Shown piece after piece: positions 9,692-19,941 of a stretch of DNA of 64,000 bases. How positions within the stretch are numbered: position 1 is the stretch's first letter; the number at the start of each line of letters is the position of its first letter. The DNA comes from Rhizodiscina lignyota. Taxonomy: Eukaryota; Ascomycota; Dothideomycetes; Aulographales; Rhizodiscinaceae. The position numbers were made by a program, and so were the translations under genes. The stretch spans positions 186,001-250,000 of the forward strand of contig ML978135.1 of NCBI GenBank assembly GCA_010015805.1. Reading direction: 5' to 3'. The notes beneath the pieces are model-generated. The model saw only the letters and a program-made list of their open reading frames with translations, did not search any database and was not told the origin of the DNA.

Positions 9692-11683
9692 TCAATCAGC
9701 CTTGGCCCTCTCCCCACTCCTGCCCACCCTCCTACTCATCCCCACCGGTGTCTCTGCCCTCGCGCTCGCGCCCACATCCCTCCACCTCCTATCCGCGCCA
9801 CCGTCCAGCAGCACAGGCGTATCGTCGCCCTCCCTCTCGTCCCCGTCACCACCAATCTCAAACGCGTCCGTCAGCTCGATCAGATCGCCCACGCCGCTGC
9901 CCACACCCATGCCCGCGACGCCGAGGTTGATGCCCGACCCGCTGCGCGATTTCGACGTGTTCTTGGCCGATGCCTCCGAGAGGGTGGAGTACGTCCGGCT
10001 GACCTGCCCCGCGGTCCTGCGCACCCACTTCTCCACGCCGGATAGGTTGGCCGCGAAGTTGTTGCCGCCGGCACCTCCCGCGTACGAGCTGTATGCGCCC
10101 GTCTTGAACGTCTCACCGAAGTCGGTGTCCAGGATGCTCGGGAAGGCAGGCGGCGGGTTGAACGTCACGCCCGGCGGCGGCTGCACGTTCGGCAGATGCG
10201 GGCCCAAGATGCGATTCAATGAGTCCGGCGCCGGGCCCGGCGCGAAGTCGTTCAGCGAGCCCACGCCGCCCGGGCCCTGGAGGAAGAGCGCTGGCGGCGC
10301 GAGGGTGCCCACGGATGCGCTGCTCGCGAGGGAGGACGAGCGCGCGGGCCGGTTGCGGATGCGCTCGAGGGAGGCGTGCGTGGCGGACGCGGGGTCGGAG
10401 TGATCGGAGATGAAGGAGGCTCTGTTGTTTGTGGGCGATAGGGGTGGACGGGGGAGGTCGAATGATACTGAAGGCGTGTTGTTCGTGCCGTCGGAGTAGC
10501 AGAGCGATTTTCTGCGCGGAGGGAAGAAGCCTAGGGTGCGGCGTGGCATGCGTGCTATTTCGGTGGGCTGGGAGTCGTTAGGGAGGAGCACCCACGAGTC
10601 GTGCTTCCAGGGTGGGTCGGCGTCATCGCGGTGGGAGGAGGCAGTTGATGAGGGGGGTCCGGCGGAGGGTAGTTGTGTGTCCTTTGGGTCTTTGAGATGC
10701 CATCCGTTTGGGAGCTCGTTTGCCATGGCATTCCCTCCGTTCGAGGAGCCTTCGGGAAGAGGAGACGGCTCGCCCAATTGCAGCAGATCCTCCTCTTCCG
10801 TCGTCGATGCCAACGGTCCCGAGACAGGCTTGCCCTTCACACCACACGCATCGACAGGCAGGACAATCACCTTCCGCGTCTGCACGCTATCGTGCGCCCA
10901 CATGCGATTCGCCTTCCTCAGCACACTCTGTGGCACGTTATACCGAATCGCCAGGCCCTGCATCGTATCCTCCCTCTTCACTCGGTGCAGATACACCAAT
11001 GCTTCTCCATCCCCCTCGCCTTCCTCATCCCCACCGCCAATCCCCCGCTCATTGTTGTGGTCCTCCGAAGTCCGCCTCTTAAACCGCCCGTTTACGTCAG
11101 GAACAGAGTAGCCATCCGCATTCAGCAGATCCTTTCTCTTCCGCGCCCGAACCAGTGCGTCCCGCTCCTCCTTGCTCCCCGCGCCGACCTCCATCTTTGG
11201 CGCGCCAGATGGGCCCCATTGAGCTGGTGGAGCGCTGGTCGTCGTTCGCCGGTGTGCAGACTCGAACGCTTTTCTCTTCCGCCTTGTTGATGTGTCAAGT
11301 TCGCTGCCTAAGACGTTGCTCGCGAGCCCTTGCAAAGCGGTCCAGCTCTTGCCCCACGAGAAAGTATCGTCGCCCCATGCTACTCGTGGTCGACCGTTCC
11401 GCCGTGAAGGTGCATTTGATTCGTCCGCTCTCAGCCCACCATCTGGGTTTTGAGCTTCGAGTGAGGTTGCACGCGAGGGGTGCTTGGTCGGTATCGGGGA
11501 CACTGGTCTGCTGCCGTACGGCGTTCCTCGCGGGCTCGCGACTCGATTGCTCCCATTGCTGCTGGCAAGACTTAACTCCTGTTCATCGTCGAGGCCAGAT
11601 ATGAGTCGACGTGTCCTTGGGCGGAGAGACTGGGACTGCGAGGGAGTGGTGCGGCTCGAGGATGCCACGGAGGGATTATTCAT
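9692..11683 (-). CDS. LysM-domain protein, apparently intracellular, 663 aa
   Basis: One uninterrupted exon. A single LysM fold lies at about residues 231-278 (YLHRVKREDTMQGLAIRYNV, then VIVLPVD). LysM modules bind N-acetylglucosamine polymers, but this protein has no signal peptide. The flanks are long, disordered, and rich in Ser, Pro and Arg, with basic clusters (RRKRK about 134-138, RARKRK about 179-184) that could be nuclear signals. This matches a fungal class of cytosolic LysM proteins of unknown role, not secreted LysM effectors. The C-terminal half is Pro/Gly-rich. The coding strand is GC-rich, so long shadow frames run on the other strand. Confidence 0.8.
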   Translation of the reverse strand: MNNPSVASSSRTTPSQSQSLRPRTRRLISGLDDEQELSLASSNGSNRVASPRGTPYGSRPVSPIPTKHPSRATSLEAQNPDGGLRADESNAPSRRNGRPRVAWGDDTFSWGKSWTALQGLASNVLGSELDTSTRRKRKAFESAHRRTTTSAPPAQWGPSGAPKMEVGAGSKEERDALVRARKRKDLLNADGYSVPDVNGRFKRRTSEDHNNERGIGGGDEEGEGDGEALVYLHRVKREDTMQGLAIRYNVPQSVLRKANRMWAHDSVQTRKVIVLPVDACGVKGKPVSGPLASTTEEEDLLQLGEPSPLPEGSSNGGNAMANELPNGWHLKDPKDTQLPSAGPPSSTASSHRDDADPPWKHDSWVLLPNDSQPTEIARMPRRTLGFFPPRRKSLCYSDGTNNTPSVSFDLPRPPLSPTNNRASFISDHSDPASATHASLERIRNRPARSSSLASSASVGTLAPPALFLQGPGGVGSLNDFAPGPAPDSLNRILGPHLPNVQPPPGVTFNPPPAFPSILDTDFGETFKTGAYSSYAGGAGGNNFAANLSGVEKWVRRTAGQVSRTYSTLSEASAKNTSKSRSGSGINLGVAGMGVGSGVGDLIELTDAFEIGGDGDEREGDDTPVLLDGGADRRWRDVGASARAETPVGMSRRVGRSGERAKAD

Positions 11684-12279
11684 GGCGCTGGATGGCGGAT
11701 TGGCTGACGCACTTGCATTTGCAGCGCGAGGGGGGACGAGGGCGCTGCATGCACGTGCCGAGGGGAAAGAATCATTTCATTGCGGGTTTTTGGTGGGTGT
11801 GCTTTGTGGATTGTGGAGTTGTCAGCTTGGGGATGGTGAGCATTGGCGGTTCAAGGTATGTAAGTGGGAGCAGTCCGGAGCGTCTTGGTATGCAGCTGAT
11901 CGCCGAGGGGGCCGACCGCCGCGGACATCATTACCATCATTACTGAAACATCCACTTCAAACAAGATCATCGGCAGCAGCGTATTACGAATTATCATGCA
12001 CACGACGCTGGTGATGTTAAAACGGTGGTTCTCTGAGAGTTCACGCAATGCCTGCAGAAGACTTGAATTGGAGGCCCGTTCCGCAGTACTCTCAACGAAA
12101 CCAGCGCTAACTCAACGTCAATTTGTTCAAAATCGACGGCGGCAGTTGACAAAACACAAACACATGCTAACCATGTAAATGCAGAACAGTACGATATACT
12201 TCGGGATCTCCTCGCCGCAACGAGCTAACGTCCAACGACCCTTTGCCCACCTCTACACTGAGGTTGCAGACTTCTTTGT
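11684..12279. other. Intergenic region upstream of the LysM gene
   Basis: Probable promoter of the LysM gene and 3' flank of the secreted-protein gene. No gene supported. Confidence 0.45.
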
Positions 12280-13217
12280 TCAAGTGTACTGCCATGCACC
12301 CGGTCCATCATTCCAGTCGACAGTCCAGATCGCAACATCGTAGCATAGATTGCTGAACGTAAGGCCAGGCAGCTTGGCGTATATCTGCGATCCGGGATTC
12401 ATGAACGCGGAAGTGCCAACACACGCAACCCAACCATCGCTGCCGGGCAAGATGAACTCTCCGTCTTCGTACGCCGTCACGCCGAAGACTGCACCTTGAG
12501 GGAAAGAGCCGCTGTGGGCCTGTGTATAGCCGAGAGCACCATTTGTGTTGACATAGAAGAGCTGGCCGCCAGGGACTTCGACATACTGCAGTAGACGGCT
12601 GGGTTAGCCGAAGAAACGCTGTCGGATATGATGTGTGAGCTGAGGAGACTCACCAGGCCATCGCCATCAGAGAGGACAGTCTGGTTGGTGTCAGGGCAGA
12701 CGCCTCCTTGCTGAGGAACCACGTCTGGACAGTACGTGCATGGCAGATCACGGATGTAGAAGGCCTGGCTGCAAGCATTGATGACCCGACCATCAAACTG
12801 ACCGCCTCTTACGACGAGCGTGTACGGTGTTGACTCAACAGGCTTTGACGTAAGGGTGCCATTGTCGCAGCTAACCCCAAATCAGCTCGAACCGCTAAAG
12901 ACCGATGGCTCAAACAACAGCGTGCATGCAGACTCACCTCAGTTGGCCAGGGTTATAGCAGCCATATGGAGTGCCGCATGGCTGGGTTGCCGTTCCATCG
13001 ATGATGGGGCAAAGCTGGTTGCCGCTATAACAGGTGTACTGTCTGCGAGTCAGCTCTGAGTGCACGAAGTGAATGATATGATGGAAAGGCCATACCGCAT
13101 CCGGACAGTACCTGGCACCACCGCAGTCTTGAAGCTGGCTCTCGGGGCAGCTCTGTGCTTGGACGTGCACGAGCGGGAGGAGCGAGAGAGTGAGTGTAAA
13201 TATGGTGAAGATGCCAT
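12280..13217 (-). CDS. Secreted Cys-rich protein, 4 exons, start codon unresolved
   Basis: Exons on the minus strand: from about 13217 to 13096, 13038-12938, 12870-12654, 12585-12280. The introns at 13039-13095 (57 nt), 12871-12937 and 12586-12653 all have canonical ends. The mature region is Cys-rich (CPESQLQDCGGARYCPDA, TCYSGNQLCP, CGTPYGCYNPGQLSCDNG), then a C-terminal half with YVEVPGGQLFYVNTNGALGY and ACVGTSAFMN. The N-terminal hydrophobic run IFTIFTLTLSLLPLVHVQA is a clear signal peptide. No ATG lies in the frame of that run: the nearest (complement of 13215-13217) is in another frame, and the open frame upstream contains only a TTG. So either the start lies in an exon I cannot see, the assembly has slipped by a base, or the gene is damaged. 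The 57-nt intron is in frame and stop-free, so its retention would also be readable. Function unknown; an extracellular role is inferred. Confidence 0.65.
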
Positions 13218-14372
13218 GTTTTGGTTCAACGAGTGGAAGAGTGGGAGTTTTGAAAGAGTGGATTGGAGTGAGGGGAGATGATGCCAACTCTGAATCTGAT
13301 CGATGAGCAGACTGGTGTAAGTCGTTTGGCTCTCATACAAAAAGTGCGGGCGAGGGGGGGTTTATAGTCCGGGGAAAGCCGTGCTCTTTCTCAACTGAGG
13401 AAGTCGCGCTTTCTGTGTACGGCGATGCCAAGAGCAGGTCAGGCAGCTCTTGACGAGTGCAGTTGGGTGGCTACTGCTGATTGCGGCGGTGGATGCTGCT
13501 TTCAATGAGCGAATATCCAGGCACCTCCTCGGCCGAGGGAAGCTGCGGAGGGCAGCAGGGCAGCTGCATGGAAGTTGGATCTGGACGGCATTTCATACAG
13601 CACGTCTGCAGCTGGTCGTCCCATCCGCGAGTACGCTTCCTTCGCTCGTAATCTTGGCACGCTGTTGTATACGAAGCTGGCATCGTGACCTCGTGAAGGA
13701 GCGACTTATGTTGTTAGTTATAATGTCGGAATTATTGAAGGGCTCAAAACGGGTATGATGGAGGCGGATCGGCCATACTGGGGTGCAGATTAAAGACACT
13801 CCCGTTATTGGGTTACTGGTGACTCGCGATCGATTCAGGGAAAGTGAGGCCTTACTCAAGCTTCATGACATTGAATTCTAAGTTGACTTTGCATTTCCTC
13901 AGCGGGCTGCCCCGTGAGATTCGATTGGCCAGCCAGCTCTTGTGCTGGACACTATAGCATTCCAACTGATGGCGGGGGCGGGGCAGCTGCATTTTTGTAC
14001 GCGGCAATTCGTAGCGCGAGGGAAGTGGCATTTGAGCCATATTTTGCTGTGCCACTCGATATCAGGCCACCCACATGAAGCACAGCCGTTTGCTCAGGCA
14101 CTGCATGATGCTCCACGATCTGCCTGCACCGCAGACAACTCTCCTCTTCACATGAAGAAGCGACTCATGCCAGTCTGGGGAAGCCTGGATTATGACTCGA
14201 CATCCCGCTGTTTACCCGACTGCCTACGGTTGCGGCTACAAAAGTTTGTGTAAACACGCGACACTCGTCAACCTCACGCGCTCCACCGCGCAGAGTTGAA
14301 GTGCTCCGATGGCTTCGACTTTCTGCGCTTACTTCACTCCTTAATCAGCCGTCTTCCACCACGCCAACAGCC
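13218..14372. other. Intergenic, divergent promoters
   Basis: About 1.15 kb between two divergent genes. Several short frames on both strands, none recognisable. No repeats seen. Confidence 0.5.
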
Positions 14373-15793
14373 ATGCCACGCCTCGTTCGACGCACTCCTC
14401 TGGGGGAGCGAATAAAGAACTACATCTGGGACACGCTCCTTTGGGCCTCTGAGGAGCTGAATAGCGATGAGTGGGAAAACGCAGTCAAAGAATGGGTAAC
14501 CCCCATTGGACTGGCGCTCAACTTCATCTTCTTGCTCGCAAGAGCAAACGTCTCCGGGCAGAGCAAGGGCAGTTATGATGTATTTGGGGATTATGAGGGC
14601 CGCGGCCGAAGTGGATGGCTACAATGGCTGGTATGTCGAACTTGGATATCATAAGAACCAGTCTTCAGTTAACCCTGCAGCAGTGTAGCACCTTCACATT
14701 CATCCTGGCTGCCGCCTCGTTTTTGAATGCGTTCTATACCTTTGCTCGAAAGCGACACTACCGCCTATTCGAAGCTTCAGTCGACACTGTACCTTCGACG
14801 CCCTCGGCGCGACGTGTGCGTGTCGATTCCTCCCCCGCGGCTTCTTCGCCTCTCCGATTCCTTTCGAACATATTGGCTTCTGCGAACGCTGGATCTCGAG
14901 CGCACGCCGACGCAACTCACGACGTATGGGAAATCGCAGTCTGGGATCCAACGCCGCTATGCCTGCGCCTCTTCTGCCTGTTTAGTCCGGGCCATATCCT
15001 CATATACTGGTTCTTCCTCCCAGTGGCACCTTTAGATCCACGACCCAGCCTTACAATTGTGACGACACTCCTTCTCACAACTCTTCTCTCCATCCAGCTC
15101 AGCTTCCTCCACACCTCTTTCTCTCAGCAGATGAAAGATCAAGCAGTTATATCGAGGGAAGTGTTACACGAATACGACACCAAATACGTCCATCCAGCGC
15201 TGAACAGGCCCGTCCGCGACGTCGGGACACAAACTCCGTTCGAATCGACAGAGCACCCCAACCAAAATGTGCGTGAAGTCGAAACATACAAGCCCACGAC
15301 AATCATAAACCGTGGCTTCCACACCAATCCGAACCCGGCATATTCCGCACAGTACGATCCCGACAACGTCCTGCAGTCTTCCTCCCAGTACCAGGTACAC
15401 CAACCCCGGCGTCTCGTCAGCACTCCGCCGCTCCGCACCCCAATGAACGGCTACGCAGTGCCTGCACCATCAACGACGTCAACCGCGACAGGCGCAGACT
15501 TCTCCTCGCCCATCCGCCAGCAGTATCAGCGCTACCCCTCACCGCAGAAGGGCACGGGCGACGGCGGCAGTCTAGGCGTATACACGCACGCCGCGAGTCC
15601 GCTGCGGAAAGTCGCGAGCACAAATTATCTGCGCACTGCGGGAGACGGTGCGGAGGATGGGAGGAGGAAGAAGGAAGGCAGTCCGCTGAAGCGGTCGAGC
15701 ACACCTGGTGGCGGAGTTGATAGGCGCATACTGCATCAGCGACCGAAGGATTCAAGTCGGGATGCGGGAAGGAGGGAGAGCGGATACTTCTGA
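14373..15793 (+). CDS. Nur1/Mug154-like nuclear rim protein (DUF2418), 455 aa
   Basis: Exons 14373-14630 and 14684-15793; the 53-nt intron has GTATGT and CAG ends. Family members sit in the inner nuclear membrane and help anchor rDNA and telomeric chromatin. Seen: a basic N-terminus (MPRLVRRTPLGERIKNYIWD), membrane segments near residues 45-65, 88-104 and two close together at about 185-225 (SPGHILIYWFFLPV, then LTIVTTLLLTTLLSIQLSFL), the family motif ARKRHYRLFE, and SREVLHEYDTKYVHPALN after the last membrane segment. The C-terminal 200 residues are disordered and rich in Ser/Pro/Gln, as expected for a nucleoplasmic tail. Assignment is by remembered motif similarity. Confidence 0.75.
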
Positions 15794-16721
15794 ATAGGTG
15801 GATGATTGTACAGTATGGAAATAGTCCAATGGAAACGAATTTCGGTCATGGTGCTGCTGCGGTTGTACGCCCGCTGTAAACCGCTGAGGCATAAATATGA
15901 TACGCCGACATGGTAGGTTATGCTTCTCCTCTGAGGGCAATACATATTTTGATCGCTGAAGTTGCGGATTTTCATTAAGTACAGTCCAAGTTACGTTACA
16001 ATAAGCATCCAGACACTCCTACTTACGTTAAGGAGCAAATCTCGTTCACATTGCACCCTTTCAACTTTCACCCAACTCAACTACTTTTCTTACCCTCAAG
16101 TTAGCCAACCAACCAACGGCAATAATCTGATTAGCTCTTGATCCAAATGATGAGCCACAGTTGATCTAAAGAGCAATCCAATAATAACAAACGAACTCCA
16201 CCACTTCTACAGCAAAACCGGATCCCAACATCTGAATACCATACCTGAATCCGACGGGCCTGCTGCACAGGAGAAGATTTGCCAGGGACGGGATTGAGGC
16301 AAGATGGCTGGCAAGGCTCCAGGACATGGAGGCTCAGGGAGGGAGAAAGGAGCTGGATCTGTCTTTTTACTCTGGCATTCAGGGCAAGAGTGCCTATTAT
16401 GTCTATACGCTGATGCTTTAGTTCGATATATGTTATTGATAGTGTGCGATTACGTTACGAGCATTCTTGTGCGCAAGGGATAGCGGCATCTTTGTTGAAT
16501 TCTAATATCCCCTCTTCTTGTACGTAAGGATACTTGCTGCTACTTCGACATTAGTTCAAAGTCAGAGACTGATCTCTTCTCCGCATAGCCAGCTTTATTT
16601 CGAAACTTGTGCCGCAATCGGAGCGCCGACGCTCAAACGCCTCCACCAACCCACACACGCGGACGCCGCAGGAAAGGAAATTCAAGTGTCAGTCTAGGCA
16701 ACAAACGTGATAACAGAGCTT
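15794..16721. other. Convergent intergenic region
   Basis: About 0.9 kb between two facing 3' ends. No gene, repeat or RNA recognised. Confidence 0.5.
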
Positions 16722-18898
16722 TCACTCAGCCTGCATTGGACTGTCCGCCTTCAAATAGGTAAGGTCCAGTCCCTCCATATCGCCCTTCTCCCTCCACTCC
16801 TCCAAGATTTTCAGGAAAGCCGGCGAGCCGCCACCATAAGACGCGCTCTGCGCCCGTTTCGGGTTCGGCCTGCCTTCATCATTGTAGCTTTGAGGTCATT
16901 AGCGTTAGTCTTACTCCTAATACAGAGGCGAGATTAGAACGGTAGACTTACTACCCTGGTGTACACTCCTTGTGGAACTCCCTCCTCATCTCGCCCAGCT
17001 TGATGATCGTGTCGATCCACTCTTGCTCTGCTTTTTCTGTGGGCTCGGTGGTGCGGATGCCCTTGGCTGCGCACTGGCTGATAACCCAGGCGATGTGCTC
17101 GGCTTGGATCTGGGTGACGTGGATGAAGCTGAAAGGAAATGGGTTAGTTCTGCGATTTACAATTCGGGGCTGTGGTGCGAGAGTGAAACTCACTTCGGCG
17201 TCAACGCAGCCTGGACGATCTGCACAAAGTAGCAGTTCGGAAACCCCCTCGACGTCCATCCGTGCAAAGTCCTTGCGCCGCCCTTCCAGTGCTCAGTGAT
17301 GGTCAGCCCATCACGGCCGTAGATCTCAATGCCCGTGCGATGCGACCAATCCGTGGCAAGTTCGAAGCCAGTAGCATAGATCAAGCAGTCGAGTTCGAAT
17401 TCCTCCCCGTTCGCAACAACACCCTTCTCCGTGATTGCCGTGATGCCCTGCCCCTTCGTGTCAACGAGTCTAACATTTGGCCTGTTGAACGTCTGCAGAT
17501 ATTCGTCGTGGAAGCACGGCCGCTTGCAGAACTGGTTGTAGTACGGCTTCAGACTCTCCGCGATGTCCTTGTTCTCGACAATACTGTCCGCTCGTGCCCG
17601 CACGCTCTCCATCTTCTCGAAGTCGGCGAGTTGGCGCCTCGCTTGTGCCTTCTGGGGATCGACGGGCACACCGTTGCGCGGTCTGTTCATGAGTCTGCGC
17701 AGGATGTCGGTCCAGCCGTCAGAGACGAGGTCCTCGTCCTGCTGGCCGCCGTTGACGATGATGTTGAAATTGTCCATGCGGCGCTTCTGCCAGCCTGGGG
17801 TGAGCGAGGCAGCCCACTCTGGGTCAGTGGGTCTGTTGCCGCGCACGTCGATGGATGATGGCGTCCGTTGGAAGACATAGAGCTGCTTGGCCCACTCGCC
17901 GAGGTGAGGCACGATCTGGACAGCTGTGGCGCCTGTGCCGATGATGCCGACACGCTTGTCTTTGAGCTTCGTCAGGCCGCCTGTTGAATCGCCGCCGGTG
18001 TAGTTGAAGTCGAAACGGCTAGAGTGAAAGCTGTGGCCTTTGAAAGACTCGATCCCAGGCACACCAGGCATCTTCGGTCGGTGCAGCGGACCGGAGGCAG
18101 GAACGACAAAACGTGCGTGAATCAAGTCGCCTCGGCTTGTTTTGGCTGTCCATCTGGCGCTTTCCTCGTCCCAGTGGAGGCTTTTGACTTCAGTCTGGAA
18201 AAGCTATATGTCTGTCAGCACCTTACAGCGTGATCAAAGTGCTGCAGGGTAGAACAAACCGTCCGACGATGGAGATCGAAGTGCTTGCCAATCATCTCAG
18301 AATGTCGTAGGAGTTCATTTGCCCTGGCATACTTCTCTGTCGGCATATAACCGAGCTCCTCCAGAAGGGGCATGTATATGTAGCTTTCAATATCACATTG
18401 TGCTCCTGGGTATCTGTTCCAGTACCTTGACTAGGTTAGCTTACGTAGACATCGAGAAAGAGTGTTAAAATACCAAGTGCCGCCAAACGAGCCGGCCTTC
18501 TCGATGAGACGGATATCCTTCACGCCAGCCTCAATCAACTTCGCCGCGACGAGCTGTGCCCCATAGCCTCCTCCAATAATCACGACGTCTACTTCTTCAT
18601 CAATTGGATCTCGGGTGAAACCAGGTTCGACCCAGGGGTCGTCCAAATAGTGAGACAGCGACCCGTCGACGGGAATATATTGGTCGACACCATCGCCTCG
18701 AAGTCTCTTGTTGCGTTCTTCGCGATACTTCTCTTTCAGCTTGACGGGATCGAAAGCTAGCTTTTCTGAATTGGTGACTGTTTCGATGGGCGCGTCAAGC
18801 TTCGTCCGCTCTGGTTGAGGTATTAGAGCCTCTGGGAGCTGGGGTTGAGCAACATCTGCAGTTGCCATTTTGGAAAAAGAAAGAAATGTTGATTCCAA
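16722..18898 (-). CDS. Baeyer-Villiger-type flavin monooxygenase, 5 exons, about 647 aa
   Basis: Predicted FAD/NADPH enzyme that inserts oxygen next to a ketone. Exons: 18898-18474, 18425-18260, 18203-17194, 17128-16952, 16887-16722; all phases agree and all introns are 48-65 nt. The start may be 18898 or an in-frame ATG at 18868. Seen: FAD-binding IIGGGYGA at about 105, [15 protein letters not shown], the family fingerprint position [12 protein letters not shown] near residue 248, and the NADPH-binding Rossmann [11 protein letters not shown] near 280. The fingerprint consensus FxGxxxHxxxW ends in Trp, but here that residue is Phe. The C-terminal part (GFPNCYFVQ, then ECTPGYYNDEG) matches the long 4-hydroxyacetophenone monooxygenase-like fungal group. 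Substrate unknown. It lies in tandem upstream of acetoacetyl-CoA synthetase on the same strand in map order. Confidence 0.87.
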
Positions 18899-19941
18899 AT
18901 GAAATTCTAGTTAACGGATTCTCTGCGAACTCTCGGCAAACCACCCTTGAAATACTTGTGAAGAGCTATGAAAGATCTGAGATATATGTACCAACCGTAC
19001 GAGCGGTAGTGCGTAAAGAAGTCTCCACGATCGCAGAAAGGACCGTATTTGGTTCTCCATCAACAGCCGCGGTGTTTGCGTACTCATGAACCCCTGTTGC
19101 CATCCCTTCGCACCTACCTTACCGAGGGCTCCAGATCATTCGTACGATACAATTTGCAGGCATCTCAACGGAGTGCTTTGCCAGAACACGATTGCTCCAA
19201 ATTCCGTTCGCTAAAGGCCCCGCCAAATGGCTTGAGCAGCAAGAAGGCGTGATTTTGGCCGAGGCTCGAAGTTGCACTTTGTTGCACTCCAAATGGCACT
19301 TACTAGTTGCGGTAACAGCTGCGACGCGGCCGTTACAATTGGCCGTGTCGTGAGAGTCGAGCAATAGGAGAAGACACATGATTTCGGGTAGTGTCATACT
19401 TCCTGTTCTGAATATAATTGACGTCTACCATTGTCTTCGCAATGACTTCTCGTCATGTTCCTCCGCCGCCGTATCGTTTCATGAAAGAGATGTGTTCTGT
19501 GAAAAATGGGGCAGCAGATGCGATTGTGCACGGCGGATTATACCCAAAAGAGGAATAGCCAAGTTGGTGTGCTCTATCATATCCTTGGTCAGCTGCATCC
19601 GATGTGGAAACCACTCAAGCCGAGATCTTTTGGTTACTCGTGAAATTTCACAGCAAACTTGCCGCTCGTTAGGTGGCGTCGATCGGGGGATGTGGATGGA
19701 ATCCATGCCGGTACCGGCATGGGATAGCGGATGATGGAAGAAAGCCGGTAACGGGTAGTCGTTTTGTGGCCTTCAGGCTTCAGAACAATTTACATTTGGA
19801 CGCCGTGATGCACTGTTCCGTTGCCTTGCAAGATAGTTTCTCATTCGGCCGGTATACAGGACTGATTCACGTAAGCAGCAGGGCAATGATTAATTTGAGT
19901 GCGTCTCAAGATTGCCAACCGAAAGCTAAGTTATCTATTGT
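18899..19941. other. Promoter region of the monooxygenase
   Basis: About 1 kb with no supportable gene. It carries two CCGAGG hexamers (19122-19127 and 19259-19264), the reverse complement of the CCTCGG core reported for FarA/FarB-type regulators. It also contains the 3' flank of the acetoacetyl-CoA synthetase gene. Confidence 0.45.

Noticed and set aside
9588-10403. A 271-codon plus-strand Ser/Pro-rich frame
   Set aside because: Antisense shadow of the GC-rich LysM gene.
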